A stretch of 64,000 nt of DNA from Charina bottae (lineage: Eukaryota > Chordata > Lepidosauria > Squamata > Charinaidae). Position numbers and translations under genes: made by a program. Shown here piece after piece: positions 35,646 through 46,619 of the stretch (within the stretch, counting starts at the first letter, position 1; the number at the start of each line of letters is the position of its first letter). Location: contig JALMGJ010000002.1 of NCBI GenBank assembly GCA_023362775.1, positions 106,692,481 to 106,756,480 on the forward strand. Direction: 5' to 3'. Under the pieces are notes generated by a model. That model ran no database searches, was not told the origin of the DNA, and saw only the letters and a program-made list of their open reading frames with translations.

Positions 35646-36041
35646 TTATCCCACTTTAAAATAAACCAGAGCAGTTACAGATTCCCAAGGTATGCATAGA
35701 GCTTTCTTCTTAAGAAAATCAAACAGCCCAGCTGCCCCCCTCAAAAATTCCAGGTTCTTTTCATGGCATTCCACCAGGAGATCGACCCTACTTATGGCTT
35801 GCAGATCACTCTCTCCCTTACATTTCTCCAATTCCATTATCCAATCTTCGTCCAACATCTTGACAAAAATCCCAATCTCAATCTTAAAAGAAACCTTTCT
35901 ATCACTCTTAGATTCCTCAGTTTCATCCACCACATGCCCAACCTGATGGCACATTTTAGCTCTCATATTTTCCACAATGTTCTGGATATCTTGCATAAAG
36001 GTTTGATAAAAGTCAGAAGATATCTGTTTGAAGTCCTCCAT
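35646..36041 (-). CDS. ORF1-like protein of the L1-derived element, 131 residues
   Basis: The frame opens with ATG at 36041, downstream of the L1-type untranslated region, and encodes a charged, helix-favouring protein. It starts MEDFKQISSDFYQTFMQDIQ and continues with Glu- and Lys-rich stretches such as DETEESKSDRKVSF. I assign it to ORF1 only by position and composition; no RNA-binding motif is recognisable by eye. It is much shorter than usual L1 ORF1 proteins. The strongest alternative is a chance frame inside a repeat. The neighbouring copy at 48466-49970 has only a short frame at the corresponding place. Confidence 0.5.
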   Translation of the reverse strand: MEDFKQISSDFYQTFMQDIQNIVENMRAKMCHQVGHVVDETEESKSDRKVSFKIEIGIFVKMLDEDWIMELEKCKGESDLQAISRVDLLVECHEKNLEFLRGAAGLFDFLKKKALCIPWESVTALVYFKVG

Positions 36042-36298
36042 GTCTCATGCAGTAGATTATGGTACCCCCTAGGAACTTAATAAGCAAAAGTCAAAGATAT
36101 GAGAGAGTTTGAAAGTTATTTACAAAAAGTGAAAGTAAATAGCAGACTGTTCTCAAGGGAAAGTGAATACAGAAAGCTGAAGGTTCAAATCAGCTGATTC
36201 AACATGTAGGAAAATGTTAATATCTTCAAATTTAATACAAAAATAATAACAGGAAGACAATGGTTTACTCAATCTTTGAAATTTCCTTTGGAAGGAAA

Positions 36299-36426
36299 GG
36301 TAAAGGTAAAGGCTGGGGCCAGTGCGGGAGCTCACTCTGTCATGCGGCGCTTGGGTCTCGAACCGCTAACCTTCCGATCGACAAGCCTGGCATCTTAAGC
36401 ACTGAGCCATCACACCCCTCTTTACC
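36299..36426 (-). mobile_element. tRNA-headed SINE, internally shortened
   Basis: It is flanked by TTGGAAGGAAA at 36288-36298 and 36427-36437. It keeps the (GTAAAG) tail at the left and the tRNA-like head at the right (ggtctcgaaccgct, cactgagccatcacacccc), but lacks most of the body seen at 28662-28979. It is nested in the L1-derived element, so it is younger than that insertion. Confidence 0.9.
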
Positions 36427-36887
36427 TTGGAAGGAAAATGAAATCCAAAACTTAAAAAAAAAGTTTAAAAATTAATCCCTAAAATAACGTTAAGCACCAA
36501 GAGAACCAGCTTGTCCTTGCTGTAGAAAGCCTCTCTTGGGGTACATATACTTAAAAAAAACCCCAAATTGTTAATTTAGAAATGGGGTGGCCGGTCTTAG
36601 TGTCCCTTTAAGGCTACAGCGGCTTGGAAATTGTGATGTCCCTGTCTCCCGGGTGCTCTTACCAATCGAGCACAAAACGCAGCTTGTGATCTCCTGGCTG
36701 CAAGCCTCCATTCCGGAGGACAGATGGGATGATTCCAAGTATTCTCCTTAATCCAGAGAATGTTGCTGGGCTTCAGGAAAGCCTGCCTGAGCCCAAAATA
36801 AGCCGCCACGCTGTCCGCTCCGCCCACCAAAACAGTGGGCACAGCTGCTCAGTCCGCCATTCCCACCGGAAGCCTGCAAAGTGATTG

Positions 36888-38799
36888 ATTCTGATGTGAA
36901 ACGGAACCAGAAGAGGAAACCACAGTGTATTCTTCAGCAGTTTACCTACTCCTTTGCTTATGATTGTAATGATTTTCAACTTTCATTCCCCTTTAAGAAA
37001 CCACAAAATAGAAACACAGATGACTAATTAAGAGGCATGTTGTAAATTACAAACAATGGAGTGAAAGTGAAAATGGAATTATGGCCATCATTTGGATGGA
37101 TTACTTTGTTAATATGGTGGGAGAGATTATGAATCCTTTACTTTTCTGGAATAAAGTATAAAAGTAGATTCAAAGGACTTTTCAGTAGCAATATGTTGAC
37201 TGCAGAAAACAAAGAAGAAGGAATATGGGGTTTGTGAATTTATTTAAAAAAATGTTGGAAAGATATGGGAAAATACAAGTATAGAACCTTGCTGGAGACT
37301 GGAAGGTTCTACTCCCTGGATTTGTTATGGTTTAGAGATTACTTAGCAGAAAAATGAATCCCAAGGGAAACATCTTTTTCCTTTATTCCACTTCTAACTT
37401 TTATTACAGCTTTTCCTTGAATGATGCCGCCTTCTTAATAAACTCTGGCATCTTGCCAAGCAATTAATTGACTTGGAGATCATCCATTAATAATACCTCT
37501 TTGCATGTAGCTGATATCAAGACAGTATGATCCCATTTATTTGTCGATCTAGTGATGGGGAAGTACAAGAAAGAGGTGTTTCCTCTAGATAGGTAGGTCA
37601 AAGATATGAAGAAACCCACAGAGAAAGTCCAGGAAGGTTGTTTCTCTGTATAGACTGCCATGACCTAAAGCCTTAACTTAATTACAATATAGAAGACATT
37701 TAACGAAGTGCTGCCCCCTCCCCAATACTCTAGCGTATATTGCTATAGCTATTAGATTCTTGATCAAATGAAACATACAGGAGCTACCTTATTCCAAATC
37801 AGACAAGTTCTTAATCTAACTCACTTATGCTAACTGCAAGAAGCTCTCCTGCTCTGCTGAAAGAATCCAGAGACTGCAGAAGTGACTTTTTGCATGCAAA
37901 AGTAACTACTACAGGCCCTTTCCCTTTTTCCTGGGGACATCCTCTTCCATCCTTAATGTTCTAAATACTCCAAAAGAACTTGTAGCATTTAAACAGGCAA
38001 ATAAGAGCATGCCAAGGCCTTGGCCTCAGTGGGAAGAAAGGAGCAACGAGGATCTGAGAGGCAGGACGAGGCAAGAGTTCCCTTTAATGGGAAATGACTT
38101 ACTTCTAAGATACACAGAGCTCAGCATATCATACTGTGAACCAGATTTCCAATTGATCCTCTGTCACAATTTATCAGAAATAAATCAGTTCAGGCTCCCA
38201 GAGCATGTGGCATGGGAACATGGAAGAAAGCACTGATCTGGAAGCGGCACCAAAGCCCTGTGTGGAAGGGCTGTCTGTTTACACTTATGTGTTGTTTGCT
38301 CAGTTTCACCTTCCACAGCTAATGCACAGCAAGAAGACACAGACAATTGCTGGGCCTTGGGGGGAAAATTCAATTAATGTCAGCTACGAAACCGATATTC
38401 CTTGATGCCCCTCGAACCAATCTTAATGGCTGCTTTTTCTCTGTACACCACTTTTGAATTTCCTCGTTCTAGTGTTATATAACTGGGTCAGGGCACTCTT
38501 GTTTTAACATTCAAAACCTAGACTTCTCTGTAATAATACAAAAGGGAAATTTTTGTACCTATCTATGAATTTTTATTTGCTTTACAATATTTGTAAGCAA
38601 TATCACATGTTTACGAGATGAGCACTCACAATCAAACAGTCTGAGCTGAACATACATTGGAATAGTATGATTTTATTTGCCTCGTGGAATACAAGAAGGG
38701 GCCAAACATAGACAGTATAACGTAATGTAGGTATAGGGGTACTATAAATGTGCAGCTTGCATAGGTCTTTGGTTTTTATGCATTGAGCCATACTAACCC
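36888..38799. other. Mostly unassigned; possible old repeat at 37776-37880
   Basis: The text ggagctaccttattccaaatc near 37780 resembles a block near 62970 (gatgctgctttattccaag), so both may be fragments of one old repeat. No gene is recognised. The 75-codon frame at 38009-38236 has no domain. Confidence 0.4.
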
Positions 38800-39189
38800 C
38801 AGGTCCATGCGCGTTGTTAAGCGGGAAGAGGTGGGAGTTCCAGGCAAGTAGGCCTGTGGGTGGGGTGCTCCTGCAGGGGGGTTCCACAGGCAGGCACTCT
38901 GGAGTGCAGGTGGGTGCGTAGGTGCCACGTGGGGGGGCAAGGTGCTGCAGGCAGGTGCTACAGACCATGGTAGGGCGAGAAAGCGGCAGGAACGGGAGTG
39001 ACTTCTGACTTCTTGCTGGCTTCCCCATTAACTTTGCTTGTGGGAAGCTAGCAGGGAACATCAGAAATTATGTTCACATGACCATGGCTTGCTGCAACAT
39101 CATAATTGCGAGCTGGGCACTGAGTGCCTGGATCGAGATCATGTGACCGCAGGGACGTTGCGACAGCCACTACTTAGCAGACCAGTAAT
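38800..39189. mobile_element. Non-autonomous DNA repeat, left part
   Basis: The stretch containing gatcatgtgaccgcagggac and cacttagcagacc-like text is followed, beyond a solo LTR, by cataacttgaggactactt at 39850-39875. Together these look like a dispersed DNA repeat ending in gaggactac-type termini, familiar from reptile genomes. The left limit is uncertain. A 152-codon minus-strand frame (38603-39061) overlaps it and is probably chance. Confidence 0.45.
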
Positions 39190-39798
39190 TGTTAAAGTTA
39201 TTTGGTAAAGTTATGCTATGCAGAATCAAACGCATGGGTTTCCTACACTGTGAATCTGGCCTGAAAGTGGAAAATTCCAAGCCTCTCCGCTGTAGCCCGT
39301 AAACAACAGGTGTTGCTTGTCTATCTAGTCAAAACAAAACCTTATCAGTATTTTTCCCAGGAGAACTGAATCTCGTGGGAAAGCCAATATGCAACACCGC
39401 CACCCCATGATGGTTTATAGTAAGTACAACAACTGTAAGCTGAACTAGTTGCCTAGCCCATATTAACCAATCAGAATTGTGTACCATGGGTATATTTCAG
39501 CTATGAACCATGGGTATTCATTCTCACTTATGTTCTTCCTATGCTTTCTTTATGTAGACTGCTATCTACATGTACTTGTATCTGAACTGTAACTATGCCT
39601 GGTCTTTGCACAGACCATGATGTTTTCTTTCCATTCTGGTGATGGAACTCTGCTTATGCTTTGATTTTTTTCCTTTTTGCAATAATGCACCATACATCCA
39701 TTATTGCCTTATGCTATCAATAAAGATATTGTTAGCCTTACAACACGTTGTTTGGATTACTTCAAGCCTGAAACCCCAAAGGCCACCATCACCTAACA
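39190..39798 (+). mobile_element. Solo LTR, 609 bp, inserted in a DNA repeat
   Basis: The ends are TGTTA and TAACA, a perfect 5-bp inverted repeat, flanked by identical GTAAT at 39185-39189 and 39799-39803. AATAAA at 39719-39724 and a CCAAT box near 39468 fit a plus-strand LTR. Sequence on both sides (cttagcagacca and agtctccctcattcagtgct) appears to belong to one interrupted repeat. It differs from the LTRs at 22856, 46018 and 60205, so it represents another family. Confidence 0.88.
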
Positions 39799-39880
39799 GT
39801 AATAAGTCTCCCTCATTCAGTGCTGTCATAACTACGAACGGTTGCTAAACAAGTGGTCATAACTTGAGGACTACTTGTAC
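39799..39880. mobile_element. Non-autonomous DNA repeat, right end
   Basis: This continues the repeat at 38800-39189 after the solo LTR. It ends ttgaggactacttgta. Confidence 0.45.
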
Positions 39881-39967
39881 AAACCAATAAAAGGCTTCTC
39901 TTTCATTGCCCCTAAGCACAAACCTTCTGAAACTTGGCAGGCCTCATTCCCTTCAAAGAGGGTGGTG

Positions 39968-39968
<1 letters not shown>

Positions 39969-40003
<35 letters not shown>
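39969..40003. repeat. (ATT)n microsatellite
   Basis: Trinucleotide run of about 11-12 units. Confidence 0.95.
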
Positions 40004-40006
<3 letters not shown>

Positions 40007-40146
40007 CTCATTCAGATAGCCCAACAAATTATCATATTTTAAGAAAATCAAAATGTAAAACTGTCCAGCATAATAAAATATAGAAGGTGCCATATTTCCA
40101 TCTGATACCCATTTTTTTTCATATTTACATATACACATATAGTACA

Positions 40147-40155
<9 letters not shown>

Positions 40156-40189
<34 letters not shown>
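40156..40189. repeat. (CA)n microsatellite
   Basis: Dinucleotide run of about 17 units. A minus-strand frame across it is an artefact. Confidence 0.95.
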
Positions 40190-40190
<1 letters not shown>

Positions 40191-40984
40191 ATAATTATTT
40201 ATAATGGCAGTTAATGATGAGGAATTATATTTCAGATTTGCAGGTTGTTTCTAACTTCTCCTGCATCAATTACAAACTGTAAATGTCTGCACTGTTACAA
40301 AATAAACAGGGAAGGGTGAGATGAAGTCATAAATAGTGTCAATAAAGTTGACACTTTGAAACAGGAGGAGGCCACTCCTGGAATTTTGGATGTATATCAT
40401 AGGCACTCTTCCAAAATGACTCTGCCGGGGTGAGGGAAGAATGGCCAAACATAAAAAAAATCATTTGCCAAAGGAAAACCTGCTGAGGTGGCTCCCTCTC
40501 CCCCCACCCTCAACCATTTAGCCCATATCCCATGGTGCTTTCCGTCTGTCTTTGTCTTTTTTCTGGGCAGCTGAACACATTCTCAAACAAAGCACTGGAT
40601 TTCAGTCAACTGCCTTTTTTACTTTCTAAGAATGCCTATGGGAAATATACTGTAGATGATGCTAGGAGCTGATGTTTTGCTTTGCAGCAAGCAAGCTTCC
40701 CATTTTATTTCTTCTAATTAAAATAATCTTTTTAAAAAGTCAGGTGGGAACACTGGAAGCAAGAAAGGAATTTGATTCATTTGGTCCTCACATAATCAAA
40801 TTTCCTAACCTTGTTTTAAAGGAACAAAGAGGCTGAAAGAAACACATACCAAAGACCTCTCGTTCCCTATATTGATCAACATGCATACACACACACACAT
40901 ACATCTGTCTGTCTGTCTGTCTCAACATATAATTACAATACATCTATTTATGGACAGGCTATTCAAATGCAAGCAAATAATGCT
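40190..40984. other. Unassigned stretch
   Basis: Short CA and TCTG runs occur near 40886-40922. No gene or named repeat is recognised. Confidence 0.45.
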
Positions 40985-41205
40985 TAGGATCGTCCAACAC
41001 AGATGACAGCCCTTCATAGAAAGGGAGATGCCAGACGTTCAAGCTGGCTTTAGAAAAAGCAGAGGAACAAGAGATGTTATCTCTGGAGAATCTTGGAGAG
41101 TTGAGAAAGGCAAAGATTACGAAAAATAAGTCAATATGTGTTTCATTGATTATAGAAAGTCATTTGATTGTGTTGACCATGTCAAAGTGTGGAATATTCT
41201 TATGA
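40985..41205 (+). pseudogene. BovB reverse transcriptase fragment
   Basis: Translated pieces read MPDVQAGFRKSRGTRD and then, in another frame, CFIDYRKSFDCVDHVKVW. These correspond to residues of the intact copy around QAGFRKGRGTRDQ and the motif-A block. At least one frame break and an internal stop are present. A GT run (41206-41224) separates it from a second BovB fragment in the opposite orientation. Confidence 0.85.
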
Positions 41206-41209
41206 AAAT

Positions 41210-41435
41210 GTGTGTGTGTGTGTTTGTTGTTTATTAATTCAGTCACTTCCGACTCTTTGTGACTTCATGGACCAGCCCACGCCAGAGCTTCCTGTCGGCC
41301 GTCACCATCCCCAGCTCCCCCATGGTCAAGTCCATCACCTCCAGAATATCGTCCATCCATCTTTCCCTTGGTCGGCCCCTGTTCCTTTTGCCTTCCACTT
41401 TCCCTAGCATCAGCATGTTCTCCAGGGTTTGTGTT
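41210..41435 (-). mobile_element. BovB 3' end fragment, same subfamily as the near-intact copy
   Basis: On the minus strand the fragment encodes RGRPRERWMDDILEV and TMGELGMVTADRKLW, the same C-terminal type as the element at 24165-27392. It then runs to the 3' end (reversed tgttgtttattaattcagtc). It has a sense codon where the near-intact copy has its amber stop. Confidence 0.88.
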
Positions 41436-41439
41436 TGTG

Positions 41440-42807
41440 TACATATACTTAATTTTACTGCCTCTAACTTACCTGCATGACATTTTACTTCATAGTATAC
41501 TAAACATTTTACCTCCAAAGAACAATGTAATTAAAAAAAGAAAAATACTTTTCTGGAAATTCTATTTTTTTAAAAAGAAAGAAATAAGAAGTTGAAAATA
41601 ACCTCACCCTCTTTTGCTCACTATGTATTGATTCTGAGTTCAATCATATAAGAGGAAGAAAGAGAGTTCAAGATGGAATGGATCGGATTCCAAAAGAATA
41701 TAACAACATTTAAGTTAAGCTACAGACACCATATTTTTGTACATAGAATATGTGGCTTATCTATTAGGGATACCAAGTTTCTCTGCCCAATAACAACTGA
41801 AGAAGTTATTCAGTGTGTTTGCATGCTTCATCTCCTTCAGTTTCCTTGTTAATCCAAATGTTTATAACAATTTAATACAAATAATGTTTTTCAGTAGCCC
41901 AATTTCTTTGACCCCCTTCTTTTGTTATTGAACTCTGCTAATAGAAGTGTGAAAACTATACTCTATTTCCTTCCCTCACTGAATGTCCCCCTTCTCCAGA
42001 GAACTAAATCAGAATTCCAGAAGCTCACCTCTCAAAAACCTCAATGTTTAAACAAAACACTGACCCAAACATCAAATTCTTGGCCAGTGTCCATAGGAAC
42101 AAGTTTTGTAATTGACTATGGCAGGACTTCATTGAGTCAACTTGTCATTTCCATAATTTGTTTATTAAAAGTCTAGCAAATGTCCGAGTCACTTGGAATA
42201 AACTACTTCTCAGTGTATGTGCTGAACCTAATTAAGTAATTATTTGAATTCACAAAGTGCTCATGGACCAAAAATGCAATAGACTTTCTATTTTTTCCTG
42301 TAATGAAAACTGTTAATGAAGGCATATGGGCTTGGAAAAGGTCTCTGATTGTATTAAGTAAGATAAGTTACAGATCGCATGTGGAAATAGCATTGTAATG
42401 ACTGCCCAAGTGAACAGAAAATGAATTATAGACTGACGAGTATCAAGGATTTTATTTGGATTGTGCAGGACCTAGAGCTGCACTTGCTAGATGAAAGGTG
42501 CATGTCTATTTACTGGGAGATCAGTAAAAAAGCTGAGTTGTGTTGACACACAGCAATTTTCCCCCCCAGTTAAATTAAGCTTCATAAAATATTTGTCTCT
42601 TTGGTTCTAGGTAATGTGTACTGTTGCATGTTTGCTCAAAGAGATCAGAAAAGAAATTGACTTTCCTCTTGCCTCATTTCTCTTCATGAGAACTTCAGGA
42701 GCGCAACGGCTACCTAGGATTGGTTTTCTTTTGCATGAGACAATTACAGGTGTTTCATACTGTTTGAAATGATTTACTAGTATATTTATCAACCTCATGA
42801 TTGTAGT
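41440..42807. other. Unassigned stretch
   Basis: Non-coding AT-rich DNA with no recognised repeat. Confidence 0.45.
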
Positions 42808-43895
42808 TGTTGTTCTTCAGTCGTTTAGTCATGTCCGACTCTTCGTGACCTCATGGACCATAGCACGCCAGGCTTTCCTGTCCTCCACTATCTCCTGGAG
42901 TTTACTCAAATTCATGTTCATTACATCAGTGATGCTATCTAACATCCTCTGCCGTCCCCTTCTCCTTTTGCCTTCAGTCTTTCCCAGCATCAGGGTCTTT
43001 TCCAGTGAGTCCTCTCTTCGCATTAGGTTGCCAAAGTATTTGAGCTTCAGCTTCAGCATCTGTCCTCCAATGAGCAGTCAGGGCTGATTTCCTTTAGGAT
43101 TGACTGATCTGACCTCCTTGCAGTCCAAGGGACTCTCAAGAGTCTCCTCCAGCACCACAGCTCGAAGGCATCAATTCTTTGGCGCTCAGCCTTCCTTATG
43201 GTCCAACTCTCACAGCCATACATTATTACTGGGAAAACCATAGCTTTAATTATACGGACCTTTGTCGGCAAGGTGATGTCTCTGCTTTTAAATATGCTGT
43301 CTAGGTTTGCCATAGCTTTCCTCCCAAGGAGCAAGCGTCTTTTAATTTCATGGCTGCAATCACCGTCTGCCGTGAACTTGGAGCCCAAGAAAGTAAAATC
43401 TGTCACTGCTTCAATATCTTCCCCTTCTATTTGCCAGGAAGTGATGGGACCAGATGCCATGATCTGAGTTTTTTCAATATTGAATTTCAAGCCAGCTTTT
43501 GCACTCTCCTCTTTCACCCTCATCAAGAGGCTCTTTAGTTCCTCTTCACTTTTTGCCATTAGGGTGGTATCGTCTGCATATCTGAGGTTGTTGATATTTC
43601 TCCCGGCAATCTTAACTCTGGCTTGTGATTCATCCAGCCTGGCATTTCTCATGATGTACTCTGCATATAAGTTAAATAAGCAGGGTGATAATATACAGCC
43701 TTGTCATACTCCTTTCCCAATTTTGAAGCAATCGGTTGTTCCATGTCCAGTTCTAACTGTTGCTTCTTGACCTGCATACAGGTTTCTCAGGAGACAGGTA
43801 AGGTGGTCTGGTACTCCCATCTCTTTAAGAATTTGCCACAGTTTGTTGTGATCAACACAATCAAAGGCTTTAGCGTAGTCAATGAAGCAACCTCA
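42808..43895 (-). mobile_element. BovB, 5'-truncated, second C-terminal subtype
   Basis: The 3' end lies at about 42808 (reversed ttgttcttcagtcg) and the copy extends to motif A near 43895. Its C-terminal coding text (RRGRQRM, SKLQEIVEDRKAW) differs clearly from the TMGELGMVTADRKLW type of the copies at 24165 and 41210, so two BovB lineages are present. The region has several breaks. Confidence 0.9.
42829..43652 (-). pseudogene. BovB reverse transcriptase C-terminal part, broken
   Basis: The frame 43053-43652 contains NNLRYADDTTLMAKSEEELK with the catalytic YADD, then FLGSKFTADGDC, CESWTIRKAERQR and ELWCWRRLLRVPW. A frame break near 43055 leads to the C-terminal frame 42829-43059, which reads KLKYFGNLMRREDSLEK. 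Upstream of 43652 the coding text continues to about 43890 with further breaks. Confidence 0.9.
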
Positions 43896-43974
43896 CGATA
43901 GGCACAGCTTAAAAACACCAAAAGAAAGAAAGTCCTTCTTGGATATGCTTCTATCTATGTTTTTGCACAGAGCA

Positions 43975-44095
43975 ACCAGATCTCATCTTTTGTTATGTAT
44001 TGTGTTTTTATTGTTTATTATATTGTGAGCTGTCCCAAGTCAGTTTGGAGTTGGGCAGCACCTAATTAAATATAACAATAAATAAATAAATTCCA
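43975..44095 (+). mobile_element. LINE/SINE 3' tail fragment
   Basis: The text tattgtgagctgtcccaagt followed by gggcagcacctaatt and an (AATA)n tail resembles an L3-like 3' end on the plus strand. Confidence 0.65.
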
Positions 44096-46013
44096 CTGCT
44101 TCTGCATCATATTTCTAGAAAGAGGTACTCAGCAATTCAGATGCATCATTCTCTGTCTCTCTTGTTTCCTAATTTCTGCTTTATACTGAATTTTTATTGC
44201 CTTTTCATATATTAATGCCTAGCATAACTGGAGGAAGAGTGTGTGGGATTTTGTCCCTCCATTGGGAAGTAGAAGAAATACAGAAAGGATTTCTTGCAAG
44301 TAAAATGGCTTGATATGCCAAAATGGAATCTGTTCCAGCATGGTTGGGCATGCATTACATAGCTTCTACTAACATATGTCTCTAATATTTCTCAGCTCAA
44401 AAAAAAAAGCCACACAAACCACAGCTGGACACAATCAAAGATTGTACTTGTGAAATCTGTTTATCAAATTGTATGTATTAGGGAAAGTGGCATGTAAAAA
44501 TGCCTATATTACTGGAAAGATGTGTACAAAATGCATATGAGCAGAGATTTCAAATGGATTTTTTTGTGATTCCTCTCCCCAACCCTGAAAAAAAATCTCA
44601 GAAAAATTAAAGGAATGGATAAATACCTAAATACATGTCATATGGAGACAACCAAATTTAGACTAATTGACACATTTAAAAAGATTCTGAAATAGCTATC
44701 CTGGTTTGGGATCTATTAGCAGGCCCCATTTAAAATGCAGTTTGTATACATTAAAGTTCTTCATGTTTTGGGTCCATTTTACCCAAAGGATTAACTTTTC
44801 CTTTATATGCCTATTCAATTCTTCCAATTCCCCAAAGGAGATGGGAATCTAGAAAGGAAAAAGCCATGGGCATTTGCAGCTGGCAGGATTGTTTGAAGAT
44901 AACAAAACATGCTCAAACTATCACGATGCAAGCTCTGCGTATTCATACTTAGGTGCAACATTGTGTGCAAGTATGTAAGGGCAGAGTCTCCATGGTATTA
45001 TCGTGAGGTCCATTTTCTCACTTGCTTCCCTTGTGGACATCTGTGAGAGGAAACATCATAGAGGTATCCCAGTGTAGCCCTTCCAGATGCCAACTATGTC
45101 GCTCTCTTTTATATTATCATCAGAATTTGGGATTTAAATTTTATTGTACAGCTGTGTTATCAACTTTTAAAATTCTTTTTCTCTTCTCCCTTTACCAGAA
45201 ATAATCCTTTCTATGGTTTCTACCATTTAGATGTAATGTTTTAGTGTGGTACTTTATCACAAGATCAATGTTTATACTTCGTAAAACTGTTTTGATATTT
45301 TATTTTAATACTTTATTTCATTCTTTGAATTTTCTGTGAGCTTCCTAGAGAACATATTATTGGACAAGTTCCCATGGGAACACATCACCAGGATCTCTTG
45401 GACTATTAATACTTGTGCTAAGATAGCATCTCAAGCGCCCCAGACTGATAGTTCTATGCTCAAAATTGGATAATAACCTTCTTTTCGTCTCTCATTTTCT
45501 ATTTAATAATTTATCTTCACCTTTATATCTGCAGGTCTTTCAAGAAATCATAAATAGGTAGGAGCCCTTTTTAACCATAACTTGGGTGAAAATTTAAATC
45601 TATTATCTCCTCTCATACCACCCAGTATTATGAGTTCTCATGACACAGCTGGCCCAGTCTGCCACTATCTCAGGTTAAAACATCCCCATCAGCCAGTGAC
45701 AGATGACCAGGGATGGCTGGCTTCCTTGGGAAATGACCATTTTCCTAAGAAGCCCAGCCAGGAGAAAAGTAGCTAGGAGCTGTTACTTTCTACATTTTTT
45801 AGCAGTACAAAAAAACTAAAAAGAAAAAAGTGATCCTGTCAGAATTACTGCTACTACAGAGTTACGTGAAGTTTACCAGTCCCTCAACCCCTTCTATCCT
45901 ATTTCCCCTCCAGTTGGCCAAGGTGGTGAAAAGTAAAAGAATAAAAGAGTAAGAATTCCTAGAAAAGTCTGTTTATGCACTTCTATCCTGGTGTCAGCTG
46001 GAAAAGAAGTTTC
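44096..46013. other. Unassigned stretch
   Basis: Frames at 45022-45204 and 45582-45776 have no domain. No repeat is recognised. Confidence 0.45.
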
Positions 46014-46017
46014 ACTC

Positions 46018-46334
46018 TGTTAACCCCACTCTTGCCACGCCCAGCCCAAGAAGAAGAAGGAATCAATCCAGCCAAACTTCAGTTCTTTATTTGCTCGCAC
46101 TGTATAGACAGAATCTTGCCAGACTAAAGCTACTCTACCTAACCTAAAGGAAATAACCTGGGAGGCCATAGGGTGTGGCTACTCTGAACCTCTTAGTCTT
46201 CCCACGTTCCAGCTCCAGACTGTTTTCTCTTAGCTCACTCCCTTCCTTGGAATGTGCTCCCTCCTTCCTGAGAACCAGCAGCATTATTATAGTCCATCAC
46301 ATCACCTCCCCCTTCATAGACACATTCCATCACA
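46018..46334 (-). mobile_element. Solo LTR, 317 bp, minus strand
   Basis: Read on the minus strand it starts TGTGATGG and ends GGTTAACA. The flanks are ACTC at 46014-46017 and 46335-46338, a 4-bp target duplication. The reversed AATAAA signal is at 46086-46091 (TTTATT on the plus strand), which sets the orientation. A 4-bp duplication is typical of gammaretrovirus-type ERVs, but the family is not identified. Confidence 0.8.
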
Positions 46335-46379
46335 ACTCTTTCATTTTTGCATAACGCCAAAAACCAGGGAAGACTAGCT

Positions 46380-46615
46380 TTTTTTTTAATCTGTTCAATC
46401 GTGTCCGATTCTCAGAGATTGCCTGGACAAATCCTTGCAGGTTTCTTGGCAGGTTTTTCAGAAGTGGTTTGCCATTGCCTCCTTCCTAGGGCTAAGAGAA
46501 AGTAATAGGCCCAAGATCACCTAGCTGGCTTTGTGTCCAAGGCAGGACTAGAACTCATGGTCTCCCAGTTTCTATCCTGGTGCCTTAACCACTACACCAA
46601 ACCACTAGCCAAAGC
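46380..46615 (-). mobile_element. Sauria-type SINE (BovB-like tail)
   Basis: On the minus strand a tRNA-like head (plus-strand text tgccttaaccactacaccaa) and a CORE-like region are followed by the reversed blocks gaagtggtttgccattgcct and cgtgtccgattctcagagat, which resemble the BovB 3' end. This arrangement defines Sauria SINEs. An A-rich tail (plus-strand T run at 46380-46388) ends it. BovB enzyme would be its expected partner. Confidence 0.88.
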
Positions 46616-46619
46616 CAGG

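Larger units (their letters stand above)
35031..36878 (-). mobile_element. L1-derived non-autonomous element, complete, with nested SINE
   Basis: AAGTGATTG flanks the element at 35022-35030 and 36879-36887. On the minus strand the 5' end at 36878 starts gcttccggtgggaatggcgg, followed by a GC-richer untranslated region, a short frame, and a 3' part ending in AATAAA and an A-rich tail near 35035-35060. There is no endonuclease or reverse transcriptase. A SINE sits inside at 36299-36426. The layout resembles half-L1 elements that keep only the ORF1 side. Retrotransposition would need L1-type machinery in trans. Confidence 0.75.

Noticed and set aside
38603..39061. 152-codon minus-strand frame
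   Set aside because: It has no recognisable motif and overlaps a dispersed DNA repeat. It is rich in Pro and Cys from local composition, so probably chance.
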